DNA of 64,000 nt from Bradyrhizobium sp. (GTDB lineage: Bacteria > Pseudomonadota > Alphaproteobacteria > Rhizobiales > Xanthobacteraceae): the NCBI RefSeq assembly GCF_027307225.1, contig NZ_DAHUXJ010000053.1:38357-102356 (forward strand), read 5' to 3'. Positions 26,780-35,291 of the stretch are shown here, piece after piece. The translations under genes were made by a program, and so were the position numbers. The notes below the pieces were generated by a model. The model was not told the origin of the DNA and did not search any database. It was given only the letters and a program-made list of their open reading frames with translations. Position 1 is the first letter of the stretch. Each line of letters begins with the position of its first letter.

Positions 26780-29050
26780 ATGCTGGCGTATGACCAACCC
26801 ATAACGCGATCGAAGCCCGACGCCAGGCCAAAGCCTGCGCAGAGAACGGCCGGGTTGAACGTATTGCAGGTCGCGCAACTGCTTTGGCGGCGCAAGACGG
26901 CGATCGTGTTTGCGGCGCTGATCGGCGCCTGCGCGGCGGTTGCGATCGGCAAAGGCCTGACCCCGAAATACATTGCGACCGCGCAGCTCTATGTCGACCC
27001 GCGCGAACTTCAACTGGTCGATCGCGAACTGACGCCGCGCTCGCAGGATATCTCCGGGCTTGCGATGGTGGTCGACAGCCAGGCGCGCGTGATCACGTCC
27101 AACAGCGTACTGATGCAGGTGATCCAGGACACCCATCTCGACATCGATCCGGAATTCGGCGGCGGAGCGAATGGCGGCCTGGCAAAGCTGCTCAGCTTGT
27201 TCGGGCTGCAACTGCGATCGGCCGCCCCGACAACGCTGGGATTGACGGCGGCGCTGGACGCGCTCATCCACCACATCATCGTCAAGAAGACCGACCGCAC
27301 CTTCATCGTCGACATCGACGTCTGGTCTTCCGATCCGGCCAAGGCGGCGATGCTCGCCAATGCGATTTCGAACGCCTATCTGGCCGAAGCCAAGAATTCG
27401 CAATCTGTTGCCGCGCGGCGCGCCACCCACGATCTGTCGGGGAGACTGAAGGAATTGCAGGACCGGCTGCGTACCGCCGAGAACGCGCTCGCAATCTACA
27501 AGGCGCAAAATAATTTCGTCGGCACGCAAGACACGCTGATCACCGACCAACAGCTCCTGGCAAGCAATCAGCGGCTGGCGGCGGCGCGTGCGGCGACGCT
27601 CGATGCCCAGGCCAAATACGATCAGATCGAAGCAAGTCGCCGCAATGCCGGCGATGCTGGCGCCATTCCAGAAGCGCTGCAATCGCCGACGCTTGGCAAT
27701 TTGCGCGCGCAATCTGCGGAGGCGCGCCGGAAACTCGCAGAGATGACGGCCGCATTCGGCCCCTTGCATCCCTCGCTGCGCCAGATGGAAAAGCAGGTCG
27801 AGGACCTGCACCGGACGATCAACGAGGAAGTCGACCGCTTCGCCCAATCGGCGAAAAACGATCTCGCTCGCGCCCGCGATTACGAAACCTCTCTCGCACG
27901 GTCGCTCGAGGCCCAGAAGCGTCAGAGCGTCCAGCTCAGCCACGCTTCGGTACGGCTGCGCGAGCTTGAACGCGACGTCGACGCCGGCCGCGAGGTGTAT
28001 CAGTCGTTCCTTAAGCGATCGCGCGAAACCGAGGAACAGGAAAGCCTCAATACCTCGAACGCCCGCATCATAGGCGAAGCGACGATCCCGCGGCGGCGTT
28101 CCTTCCCGCCGCCCATGAGCATACTTGCGGCGATCGGCCTTGTGCTCGGCGGACTCGCGGCTGCAAGCTGGTTTGCCGGCGTGGAATTGTTGTCCTCGGA
28201 GATGGCCGAGCAGCCGCCCTATGAGGAAGTACGACCTTTACCCGAGGCCGAAACTCCGGCCCTGCAGCCGAAGACGGCGGAGGCCAAGCCTCCGTCACCG
28301 GTAGCGGAGAAACCGGGAATCGCGCGTCTTCAGGAAACTGACGTCATACGAACGCTCGGCGGCATTCTCGCCGACAGCGGCCCCCCCGACCTGACACGGC
28401 TGGGCTGGCCGACCTTGCGGGCGACGCTCTCGCTCACGACTTTCCTCAATTCGATGCGCGACATGCGCGAGGCGCTCGCGCGTCGCTCGGCGGCGAATGT
28501 CGCACCCGTGATGGCCGTCATCGGCCAGGGCTTGGGCCGCGACCGAAGCATCGTCACCTTGAACGTCGCACTGGCAGCGGCTCGTAACGGCGCGCGGGTG
28601 CTGATGATCGACGCCGATCCCGAACGCCGCGCGCTCTCGAACAAACTTGCAGGCCCGGCCAAACCGGAGGCGAAGCGCCTGGCGTGGCTCTCGATCGGCG
28701 GCAAGGCGGAGCGCGCGATCAAGACCAGAAATGGCATCGAGGTATTGCCCACGATCGGCCCTGGCGCTATCGGCGCCATTCGAAAGACCATCGCACAGGC
28801 GCGCGCCAGCGCCGACTACGATCTCGTGATCATCGACGGCCCGGCACTGCCCTTCAGCGCGGAAGGCCGCAAGTTGATCGATGTCGCGGATGGGCTGATC
28901 GCGATGCTGTCGGCCAATTTCGATATCAACGGCTGCATGGACGACATCATCGCGGGCCTCGGCGGCGCCGAGCACAAGCTGGTCGGCGTTATCATCAACG
29001 AACTTCGTTCGGTCCCGGCCCAACCGGTCCGGAGCGCGGCCTATGCTTGA
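26780..29050 (+). CDS. Wzc/ExoP-like polysaccharide chain-length protein with degenerate kinase Walker A
   Basis: 756 residues. Wzz domain with first membrane helix IVFAALIGACAAVAIGKGL (residues about 35-55), a long periplasmic coiled-coil region, PP-rich second helix (RSFPPPMSILAAIGLVLGG), then a cytoplasmic tyrosine-kinase-type domain from about residue 560. The Walker A position reads GQGLGRDRSIVTLN (about 579-592): the Lys-Ser/Thr of GxGKST is absent and two residues are inserted. Walker A' (VLMIDAD) and B (LVIIDGPA) remain. No C-terminal Tyr cluster. It should control polymer length and export but probably does not autophosphorylate. Overlaps the next gene by 8 bases. Confidence 0.88.
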   Translation: MLAYDQPITRSKPDARPKPAQRTAGLNVLQVAQLLWRRKTAIVFAALIGACAAVAIGKGLTPKYIATAQLYVDPRELQLVDRELTPRSQDISGLAMVVDSQARVITSNSVLMQVIQDTHLDIDPEFGGGANGGLAKLLSLFGLQLRSAAPTTLGLTAALDALIHHIIVKKTDRTFIVDIDVWSSDPAKAAMLANAISNAYLAEAKNSQSVAARRATHDLSGRLKELQDRLRTAENALAIYKAQNNFVGTQDTLITDQQLLASNQRLAAARAATLDAQAKYDQIEASRRNAGDAGAIPEALQSPTLGNLRAQSAEARRKLAEMTAAFGPLHPSLRQMEKQVEDLHRTINEEVDRFAQSAKNDLARARDYETSLARSLEAQKRQSVQLSHASVRLRELERDVDAGREVYQSFLKRSRETEEQESLNTSNARIIGEATIPRRRSFPPPMSILAAIGLVLGGLAAASWFAGVELLSSEMAEQPPYEEVRPLPEAETPALQPKTAEAKPPSPVAEKPGIARLQETDVIRTLGGILADSGPPDLTRLGWPTLRATLSLTTFLNSMRDMREALARRSAANVAPVMAVIGQGLGRDRSIVTLNVALAAARNGARVLMIDADPERRALSNKLAGPAKPEAKRLAWLSIGGKAERAIKTRNGIEVLPTIGPGAIGAIRKTIAQARASADYDLVIIDGPALPFSAEGRKLIDVADGLIAMLSANFDINGCMDDIIAGLGGAEHKLVGVIINELRSVPAQPVRSAAYA

Positions 29051-29864
29051 GCGGCGCGCGAACCCGGTCGGCAGAGCCGCCACGGCGAGTATCCCCTGGA
29101 TCACGCTGGGTGGTCTTCGCATCGCCGTGCTCGATCTCGAGCAGACCGCCGATTTCATGATCGACCTGGTGTTCCCGCAGCGCCGGATGGCCCGGCCGCT
29201 ATATCTGACGTCGGCGAACGGCGAAGTGCTGGCGCGCTGCTCCACCGAACCCATGACGGACCAGCTATTCCGTGCCGCCGATCTCATCAATGCGGACGGA
29301 CAGCCGCTGGTCGCGGTGTCGCGGCTGAGATCGCCGTTGCCGCTGCCGGAGCGGGTCGCGACGACGGATCTGTTCCACGTGGTTGCGCGAAAAGCGGAAG
29401 CCGCCGGCCTCACCTTCTATATGTTCGGCGCCGACGAAGATGAAAATGCCGCCGCCGTTGCCAACGTTCGCAAGATGTATCCGCGCCTGCGGATCATCGG
29501 ACATAGCCACGGCTATCTCCGCGGTGACGCGCTCCGCGCCAAGGTCGCCGAGATCAACGACCTGGCGCCGGATTATCTCTGGGTGGCGCTTGGCGTGCCT
29601 CACGAGCAGGCCTTTGTCTCGGAGTTTACGCCGCACCTCACCAAGGTCGGCGTCATCAAGACATCGGGCGGATTGTTCAATTTCCTCTCCGGCAGCAGCC
29701 GCCGCGCGCCGCGCTGGATGCAGGAGGCCGGCCTCGAATGGGCCTGGCGAATTTGGCTGGAACCCCGCCGCCTGTTCTGGCGCTACCTGACGACCAACCC
29801 CCGCGCGCTTTATTTGCTGCTTAACAAGAGCCTCGCGAGATCGGACCACGCGCCGTCCGGCTAA
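29043..29864 (+). CDS. WecG/TagA/CpsF-family glycosyltransferase (GT26)
   Basis: 273 residues. Family motifs: YLTSANGEVLARCSTEP, the catalytic-loop ADLINADGQPLVAVSRLR, and DYLWVALGVPHEQAFVSEF followed by GGLFNFLSGSSRRAPRWMQEAGLEWAWR, the most conserved WecG signature. It transfers a ManNAcA-, ManNAc- or glucose-type residue to lipid-linked sugar at the membrane. Its start lies inside the end of the Wzc-like gene, so the two are coupled. It closes the exopolysaccharide locus. Confidence 0.92.
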   Translation: MLERRANPVGRAATASIPWITLGGLRIAVLDLEQTADFMIDLVFPQRRMARPLYLTSANGEVLARCSTEPMTDQLFRAADLINADGQPLVAVSRLRSPLPLPERVATTDLFHVVARKAEAAGLTFYMFGADEDENAAAVANVRKMYPRLRIIGHSHGYLRGDALRAKVAEINDLAPDYLWVALGVPHEQAFVSEFTPHLTKVGVIKTSGGLFNFLSGSSRRAPRWMQEAGLEWAWRIWLEPRRLFWRYLTTNPRALYLLLNKSLARSDHAPSG

Positions 29865-29984
29865 CGCGGGTCTCCCGGCTACGCCTGATCCGGCCGATTT
29901 GCGCATCGACGAATCGCGCCAATTGCTGGCGCAGCTTTTCCGGCGGTACCGTGTTACAATTTCGCTCCGTAACAGGAAGCGCCC

Positions 29985-31301
29985 ATGATCAAGGATCTGA
30001 TGTCGTCGCGCCGGTTTGCGCCGCTGTTCTGGGCCCAATTCTGGTCCGCGCTCAACGACAACGTTCTGAAAAACGCGCTTGTCATCATGCTGCTCTATGG
30101 CGCGACGACCGGACACGGCGACGCGCTGGTGACGGTCGCCGGCGCGGTCTTCATCTTCCCTTTCTTCATCCTCTCGGGCCTCGGCGGTGAACTCGCCGAC
30201 AAATACGTCAAGGGCGTCGTGGCGCGGCGGCTCAAGTTTGCCGAAATCTTCGCGGCAGGCTTTGCCTCCGCCGGCTTCTTTCTGCATTCGATCCCGCTTC
30301 TGTTCGTCGCGCTCGCTCTGTTCGGGATCGTTGCCGCCCTGTTCGGCCCGGTGAAATACGCCATGCTGCCAGACCAGTTGTCGGTCGGCGAGCTTGCGAC
30401 CGGCAACGCGCTGGTCGAAGGCGCGACGTTCTTGGCGATCCTGATCGGCACCATCGCCGGCGGGCTTCTCGTTTCCGGCTCGAGCCACATGGGTTGGGTC
30501 ACCTCGGCCATCATGCTGCTCGCCTTGCTGTCGTGGGGATTTGCCTTGCGCATTCCCCATACGACGCCGTCGGCGGCCGATCTCGCCGTCACCGCCAATC
30601 CCTGGACCTCGACCATTCGCCTCCTCAAATCGCTTTATGCCGAGCAGCGGCTGTGGGACGGCATGCTGATCGTGTCCTGGTTCTGGCTGGCCGGCGCCGT
30701 CGTGCTGTCGCTGTTGCCCGCCTTGATCAAGGATGTCGTCGGCGGGACAGAGGCCGTGGTGACGATGTGCCTTGCGATCTTTGCGATCGGCATCGCGAGC
30801 GGCTCGCTGTTTGCCGCGCAGCTCTCGCACGTGCGGCCGAACCTGGCGCTGGTGCCGATCGGCGCCATCATCATGGGCATTGCCGGCGTCGACATCGCCT
30901 GGGCGATCGGCCACGCCACAACCGGCTCCGGCATCACGCCGGCGGCGTTTGCGACCTCGCTCAGCGGGCTGCACATGATCGCGGACTTTGCGATCTTCGC
31001 CTTCGGCGGCGGCCTGTTCGTGGTGCCGTCCTTTGCCGCCGTGCAGGCCTGGTCGGCGCCTGCCGAACGTGCACGCGTGATCGCGGCGGGCAATATTTTG
31101 CAAGCCGGCTTCATGGTGGTCGGCTCGCTGTTCGTCGCGGCTCTCCAGGCCGCCGGTCTCTCGATTGCCTGGATCTTCTTCGGCCTTGCGATCGCCTCGT
31201 TCGGCTCGATCTCCTTCGTGCTCGGCAAATGGGACAAGGAAGGCGTGCGCGATTTCGGCAGCGGTCCGGGGCCAGCCGGCGGAATACGTTGCACTCAATA
31301 G
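29985..31301 (+). CDS. MFS transporter, LplT-like (possible truncated Aas fusion)
   Basis: 438 residues, twelve membrane helices, starting MIKDLMSSRRFAPLFWAQFW with SALNDNVLKNALVIMLL, the LplT-type lysophospholipid flippase start. From memory, Bradyrhizobium relatives are the N-terminal third of a long fusion with PlsC-acyltransferase and acyl-ACP synthetase domains that continues straight after KEGVRDFG. Here, directly after KEGVRDFG, only a 13-residue unrelated tail (SGPGPAGGIRCTQ) follows before the stop. It either stands alone or is the stump left by a deletion. AGGA precedes the ATG. Convergent with the TRAP operon. Confidence 0.78.
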   Translation: MIKDLMSSRRFAPLFWAQFWSALNDNVLKNALVIMLLYGATTGHGDALVTVAGAVFIFPFFILSGLGGELADKYVKGVVARRLKFAEIFAAGFASAGFFLHSIPLLFVALALFGIVAALFGPVKYAMLPDQLSVGELATGNALVEGATFLAILIGTIAGGLLVSGSSHMGWVTSAIMLLALLSWGFALRIPHTTPSAADLAVTANPWTSTIRLLKSLYAEQRLWDGMLIVSWFWLAGAVVLSLLPALIKDVVGGTEAVVTMCLAIFAIGIASGSLFAAQLSHVRPNLALVPIGAIIMGIAGVDIAWAIGHATTGSGITPAAFATSLSGLHMIADFAIFAFGGGLFVVPSFAAVQAWSAPAERARVIAAGNILQAGFMVVGSLFVAALQAAGLSIAWIFFGLAIASFGSISFVLGKWDKEGVRDFGSGPGPAGGIRCTQ

Positions 31302-31304
31302 AAT

Positions 31305-32585
31305 TCAATTCCCGTATACCAGATGCGGCAGCCACATCGTGAGCGCCGGCACGTAGGTGATGATCATCAGCACCGTCAGCAGGAGAAGCAGGAACGGCAG
31401 CACACCGCGCACGACCTCGCCGACCGGCGCGCGCGAGATCGTCGACAGCACGAACAGGTTCAGCCCGACCGGCGGGTGAACCAGCGCGATCTCCATGTTG
31501 TGGGTGAAGATGATCGAGAAGTGCACGGGGTCGACCCCGAGCGCGGGCAGTACCGGCGCGAGGATCGGCAGCACCAATAACAAGGTCGCGATCACCTCGA
31601 GGAAGCAGCCGAGCACGAGCAGCAGGACGTTGATCGCAAGCAGGAACTGCCAGGGCTCCAGGTGCTTCGCCAGCACCCATTTGACGAGTTCGGCGGGAAC
31701 GCCGGAAGCCGTCATCCAGTGGCCAAACGCCAGCGCGGTTGCGACGATCAGCATGATCGCGCCGGCACTCTTCAGCGCGTCCGCGACCACCCACAGCGTC
31801 TCCGACCAGTGGAAACCCTGATAATAGATCAGGCTCACCAGCAGCGACACCACGGCGGCAATCGCGGCGGCTTCGGTCACTGTGACGATGCCGCCGTAAA
31901 TACCGACCAGCACGATCGCCGGCACCATCAAGGCCGGGATCGCCCGCGCCGTGACGCGAACGCGTTCGGCGATCGGCAGCGATGGCTCGACCGGAAATTT
32001 TCGTCGCCGCGCGTCGTACCAGACCCAGGCAAAGAACACCGCCGCCTGCAACAGGCCCGGCAGGATGCCGGCGAGAAACAGGCGCGGCACCGACTGCTCG
32101 GCGACAATGCCGTAGAGGATCAGCGCCAGCGACGGCGGAATGACGATGCCGATGGTGCCCGACGCACCGACCACGCCGAGCGCGAAGCTGCGCGGATAGC
32201 CTCTTTCGACCATCGCCGGCAGCAGGATCGTGCCCATCGCAAGCGCGGTCGCGACCGAAGAGCCGGAGATCGCCGCAAACAGCGTGCATGCCACCACCGT
32301 CACCAGCCCGAGCGAGCCGCGGACGCCGCCGAGCCAGGCTGCCGACAGATCGACCAGCGCTTTCGCCACCCCGCCATGGCGCATAAAGGTTGCCGCCATC
32401 ACGAACAACGGCAGCGACATCAGCGTCGGCGAAGTCAGGTGATCGACGATGACTTGCGCCACGCCGATCAGCGGCTCGCCGGAACCGAGATAGAGAACGG
32501 CCGCGCACAGCCCGAGCACGAGGAAGATCGGCATGCCAGCGGCGAGCAGGCCGAAGAACAGCACCAGGAACAGGATGACCGTCAT
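31305..32585 (-). CDS. dctM: TRAP transporter large permease DctM
   Basis: 426 residues with about twelve helices of the DctM/TRAP-M family: IFLVLGLCAAVLYLGSGEPL near the N-terminus, FAAISGSSVATALAMGTILLPAM (the conserved substrate/Na+ site), GTIGIVIPPSLALILYGI, and C-terminal ILVPVGLNLFV-type helix VHPPVGLNLFVLSTISR. It is the ion-coupled channel of a TRAP uptake system for a carboxylate. The operon order is dctP-dctQ-dctM on the minus strand, but 243 bases rich in palindromic repeat separate dctQ from this gene. Stop is three bases from the convergent MFS stop. Confidence 0.93.
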   Translation of the reverse strand: MTVILFLVLFFGLLAAGMPIFLVLGLCAAVLYLGSGEPLIGVAQVIVDHLTSPTLMSLPLFVMAATFMRHGGVAKALVDLSAAWLGGVRGSLGLVTVVACTLFAAISGSSVATALAMGTILLPAMVERGYPRSFALGVVGASGTIGIVIPPSLALILYGIVAEQSVPRLFLAGILPGLLQAAVFFAWVWYDARRRKFPVEPSLPIAERVRVTARAIPALMVPAIVLVGIYGGIVTVTEAAAIAAVVSLLVSLIYYQGFHWSETLWVVADALKSAGAIMLIVATALAFGHWMTASGVPAELVKWVLAKHLEPWQFLLAINVLLLVLGCFLEVIATLLLVLPILAPVLPALGVDPVHFSIIFTHNMEIALVHPPVGLNLFVLSTISRAPVGEVVRGVLPFLLLLLTVLMIITYVPALTMWLPHLVYGN

Positions 32586-32588
32586 GGC

Positions 32589-32780
32589 GCGTTATCCCTC
32601 CCCCACGAGCGAAGCGAGGTGTGGGGAGGGTCGGCGAACTCGGAAGCGCTCCTGCGCTTTCAGAGTGAGCCGGGGTGGGGGTTCTTCAGGATCAAGAATC
32701 GCCAGTAGTATCGGGTCCACCCCCCACCCTGGCCTTCGCTTCGCTTCGGCCTTCCCTCCCCGCAAGGGGGAGGGATAAGA
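32589..32780. repeat. Palindromic dispersed repeat inserted between dctQ and dctM
   Basis: The two ends are inverted copies: TTATCCCTCCCCC near 32591 and GGGGGAGGGATAA near 32767. Inner parts hold ACGAGCGAAGCGAGG-type and CGAAGCGAAG-type sequence and a CCCCACCC/GGGTGGGG core. This is the CTCCCCC-ended intergenic repeat that is familiar in Bradyrhizobium and Rhodopseudomonas. It increases the gap within an otherwise tightly packed operon. Confidence 0.7.
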
Positions 32781-32828
32781 GAGCGAGCCCGCCATCGCGA
32801 CCACATCCAGATCCGGCTTCATCATGCC

Positions 32829-33395
32829 CTATTCCAGCGGCAGGGCATTGGCGCCGCCAGCGCCGCGCTCATGTTCGGGAATATGACCAACCGTCATGGT
32901 CGCCGGATCGAAGGCGAACAGATAGCGATAGAGCCGGACGAAATAGCGGCCGGACATCAGCGCCGCGCCGGTCGGCACCGCCGCCGAGTAAAGCCACATC
33001 GGAAACTGCACGTCGGAAGCGCTGCGCTCGTCGAGCATCCAGGAGGTCTCGACGATGCTCAGCCCATACCAGGCGAGCCCGAGGCAGAACGCCAGCGCGA
33101 CGATGCAATTGGCCACTTCCATCCAGCGCTGCACGCGCGGCGAGACGGCGCGCAGCACGAGATCAGGCCGCACATGGCCATCGGTGCGCACCAGCTGCGA
33201 AGCCGCCAGCATGATGCCCCATACGACGAGATAGACGATCACCTCCTCGGCCCAGGAGATGGCATAGCGCGGCGCGACATAGCGCCCGACGACCTGCACG
33301 AGACCCACGATCATCGCGGCGAGACCGAGCAGGCCGATCAGGGTCCGCTCGACCTTGTCCCACCATGTATCGCGCAACGGCGAACTCCCCGTCAC
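32829..33395 (-). CDS. dctQ: TRAP transporter small permease DctQ
   Basis: 188 residues with four membrane helices (GLLGLAAMIVGLVQVVGRYV; AISWAEEVIVYLVVWGIMLAAS, the most conserved DctQ block; CIVALAFCLGLAWYGLSIV; LYSAAVPTGAALMSGRYFVRL). It anchors and supports DctM. The start is GTG placed immediately after the TAG stop of dctP, so translation is coupled. Confidence 0.92.
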   Translation of the reverse strand: MTGSSPLRDTWWDKVERTLIGLLGLAAMIVGLVQVVGRYVAPRYAISWAEEVIVYLVVWGIMLAASQLVRTDGHVRPDLVLRAVSPRVQRWMEVANCIVALAFCLGLAWYGLSIVETSWMLDERSASDVQFPMWLYSAAVPTGAALMSGRYFVRLYRYLFAFDPATMTVGHIPEHERGAGGANALPLE

Positions 33396-34427
33396 CTAGC
33401 TATGGCTTCCGACGGCGTCGCCGACGAGCTTGACGATCTCCGGCGACAGCTTGGTGTCGCGGATGAGATCGGCCTGGCTTGCGATCATGCGCTTGCGATC
33501 GGCCACGAGCTGATCCGGCGACGGATCGACAAAGGTCACGCCGTTCGCCTGCATGGTCTTGCGGGCGTCGGCCTGCGATTTCGCCGACATCGCGCGGTAG
33601 CGTTCGACATTGGCCTGCCAGACGTCGCGCAACAGCTTGCGATCGGGATCGCCGAGCTTGGACCAGAACGTGTCGCTGACCATCGGGATGTAATTGGCGT
33701 AGAACTGATGGTCCGCGTAGGAATATTTGACGCCGGCTTCATACAGTTTTGCCGAATTGACGCTCTCGTCGCTGGAGACAAAGCCGTCGAAGGTGCCTTG
33801 CGACAGCGCCAGCGGCACATTCGGCCACGGCGTGACATTCGGGATGCCGTGCACGAAGGCGATGCGCCACGAGATGCCGGCGCCGCCCGGGCTGCGGATT
33901 TTCAGCCCCGAGAGATCGTCGAGGGTGCGAATTTCCTTCTTGGTCGTATACCAGTTCTCGTTGCCGAGCTCGAGCCAGTGGCCGAGAATATGCGATCGGA
34001 GCTTGGCCTCGAGCTGCTTGTTGACGTGTTCGCCCGGCGCGCCGTCGCTGCAACGGCGGTACACCTCGACTGCGGGACTATAGAGCGCAGGCAACTGGCA
34101 GAAATCGACATCGGGCACCAGCCCCGTCATGGTCCAGGTGCCGGGCGAGGCCATGTCGACCTGCCCTTGAAGCAGCGCCTTGGTGACATTGAGATCGGCA
34201 AACAATTGCCCGGACTGAAACAGCTCGGTCTTGATCTTGCCGTGGCTCGCCTCCTCAAGCTTGCCGAGATAATCCGATATCGCCTGGTTGCGCGGATGGG
34301 AGGGCGCGGTGTCGAGCGAGCAGCGCAGCTTGATGGTGTCGTCCGCGAATGCCCTGCGCGACAGATAGGGCGCGGCGATAACGCCCGTGGTGGCGGCCAC
34401 GAAGGCGCGCCTGTTCAATGCTGTCAT
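33396..34427 (-). CDS. dctP: TRAP transporter substrate-binding protein DctP
   Basis: 343 residues. Leader MTALNRRAFVAATTGVIAAPYL with a twin-arginine-like motif; mature protein shows the DctP fold with DDTIKLRCSLDTAPSHPRNQAISDYL, the Arg-containing substrate clamp LKIRSPGGAGISWR, and PLALSQGTFDGFVSSDE. The Arg usually binds the carboxylate of the ligand. Strong GGGAGGAAAAG ribosome site. First gene of the TRAP operon; a palindrome resembling GntR sites lies 44 bases upstream. Confidence 0.92.
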   Translation of the reverse strand: MTALNRRAFVAATTGVIAAPYLSRRAFADDTIKLRCSLDTAPSHPRNQAISDYLGKLEEASHGKIKTELFQSGQLFADLNVTKALLQGQVDMASPGTWTMTGLVPDVDFCQLPALYSPAVEVYRRCSDGAPGEHVNKQLEAKLRSHILGHWLELGNENWYTTKKEIRTLDDLSGLKIRSPGGAGISWRIAFVHGIPNVTPWPNVPLALSQGTFDGFVSSDESVNSAKLYEAGVKYSYADHQFYANYIPMVSDTFWSKLGDPDRKLLRDVWQANVERYRAMSAKSQADARKTMQANGVTFVDPSPDQLVADRKRMIASQADLIRDTKLSPEIVKLVGDAVGSHS

Positions 34428-34470
34428 CTTTTCCTCCCGACGGCTTTTTTCGGACCCGTTTCCAGTCCCT

Positions 34471-34483
34471 CTTGGTATACAAG
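34471..34483. promoter_or_regulatory. Near-palindrome CTTGGTATACAAG upstream of dctP, GntR-like operator
   Basis: Thirteen bases forming an imperfect dyad (CTTG/CAAG around TATA) 44 bases before the dctP start. It is one base longer than the TTGTATACAA dyad that FadR-group GntR regulators of TRAP and sugar-acid operons bind. Without a nearby regulator gene this remains a prediction. Confidence 0.4.
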
Positions 34484-35291
34484 GATCGCGCCTGTTTTTG
34501 TCCTTGGCAACCGGAATCGGCGGGCTTTTGGCTCAGACTTTGGGCTTTGGGCGTGGTCATGGTCCGGGCCTCATGGTTCTACCGGCGATGCAAGGCATCG
34601 TCCGGTGGCGCTCTTTGAGTTGCGCCGTTCGCGACGGCCTCGCAACAGCTCGACCTGCTCGGGCGCGCGCCTCCTCACCATGAGGATTTTCGTACCCCGC
34701 GCGCTGGCCTCATCCTGAGGAGCATCGCGAAAGCGATGCGTCTCGAAGGATGACGCTGACGACGCACCTCCGCGTTCCCGCGACACTCCGCGCCCGGGTC
34801 ATACATCAATTTCATCCCTCGAATACGGAGGGCGCAGGGAATGCCGGGCGCGTCAGCGCACCCGCAGCCTCGCATGCAAAATAGAAAGCACGCGAGTTAG
34901 TTACCACAGGTTCGCCGAAACATCCGGCATTCCCTGCGCGATGGTGTTACGACTTATTCCGTACTCTCTCCGGCGATCGGGCTTGTTGTCACCGTCCCCC
35001 CTGAGAAGCGATAGCTTCTTAAGGAGTTCGCGCCAGCGTCGAGACGCTAAGACCACACGGCTTCGTCGTCCGCCTGGAACCGCTCGTCAGTCGATCCACA
35101 AGCGTCCATCGCATCCCGCGTCCAACGTTTCGTGACGATCGCGATACGCCCTCTTATGTGGGCGCGAGACGGGCGAGCTTGTACAGATGATTTGCCCGAC
35201 GGGTGGAGCGAAATATTTTTGCCTGAAGGGCTGGACAGTGGCGGGCAATCAGCCGGAGTGATTTGCCCGTCGGGGCAAATCAAATCCTTTC
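34484..35291. other. Long non-coding region made of repeat remnants
   Basis: About 0.8 kb with no convincing gene. It contains a dispersed repeat at 34672-34752 (CCTCACCATGAGG, CCTCATCCTGAGG, and a hairpin GCATCGC-GAAA-GCGATGC at 34722-34739). From about 34830 to 35060 it holds a stretch beginning GCATTCCCTGCGC that I recognise as recurrent in Bradyrhizobium intergenic DNA. At 35260-35281 is a perfect 9-bp hairpin GATTTGCCC-GTCG-GGGCAAATC, with one arm repeated at 35188-35202. Likely a graveyard of mobile palindromes. Confidence 0.6.

Noticed and set aside
29265..31298. 677-codon open frame on the minus strand opposite WecG and the MFS gene
   Set aside because: It is antisense to two well-supported genes, has shadow-type composition (Arg/Glu/Gly/His-rich without folds) and no ribosome site; typical of high-GC DNA.
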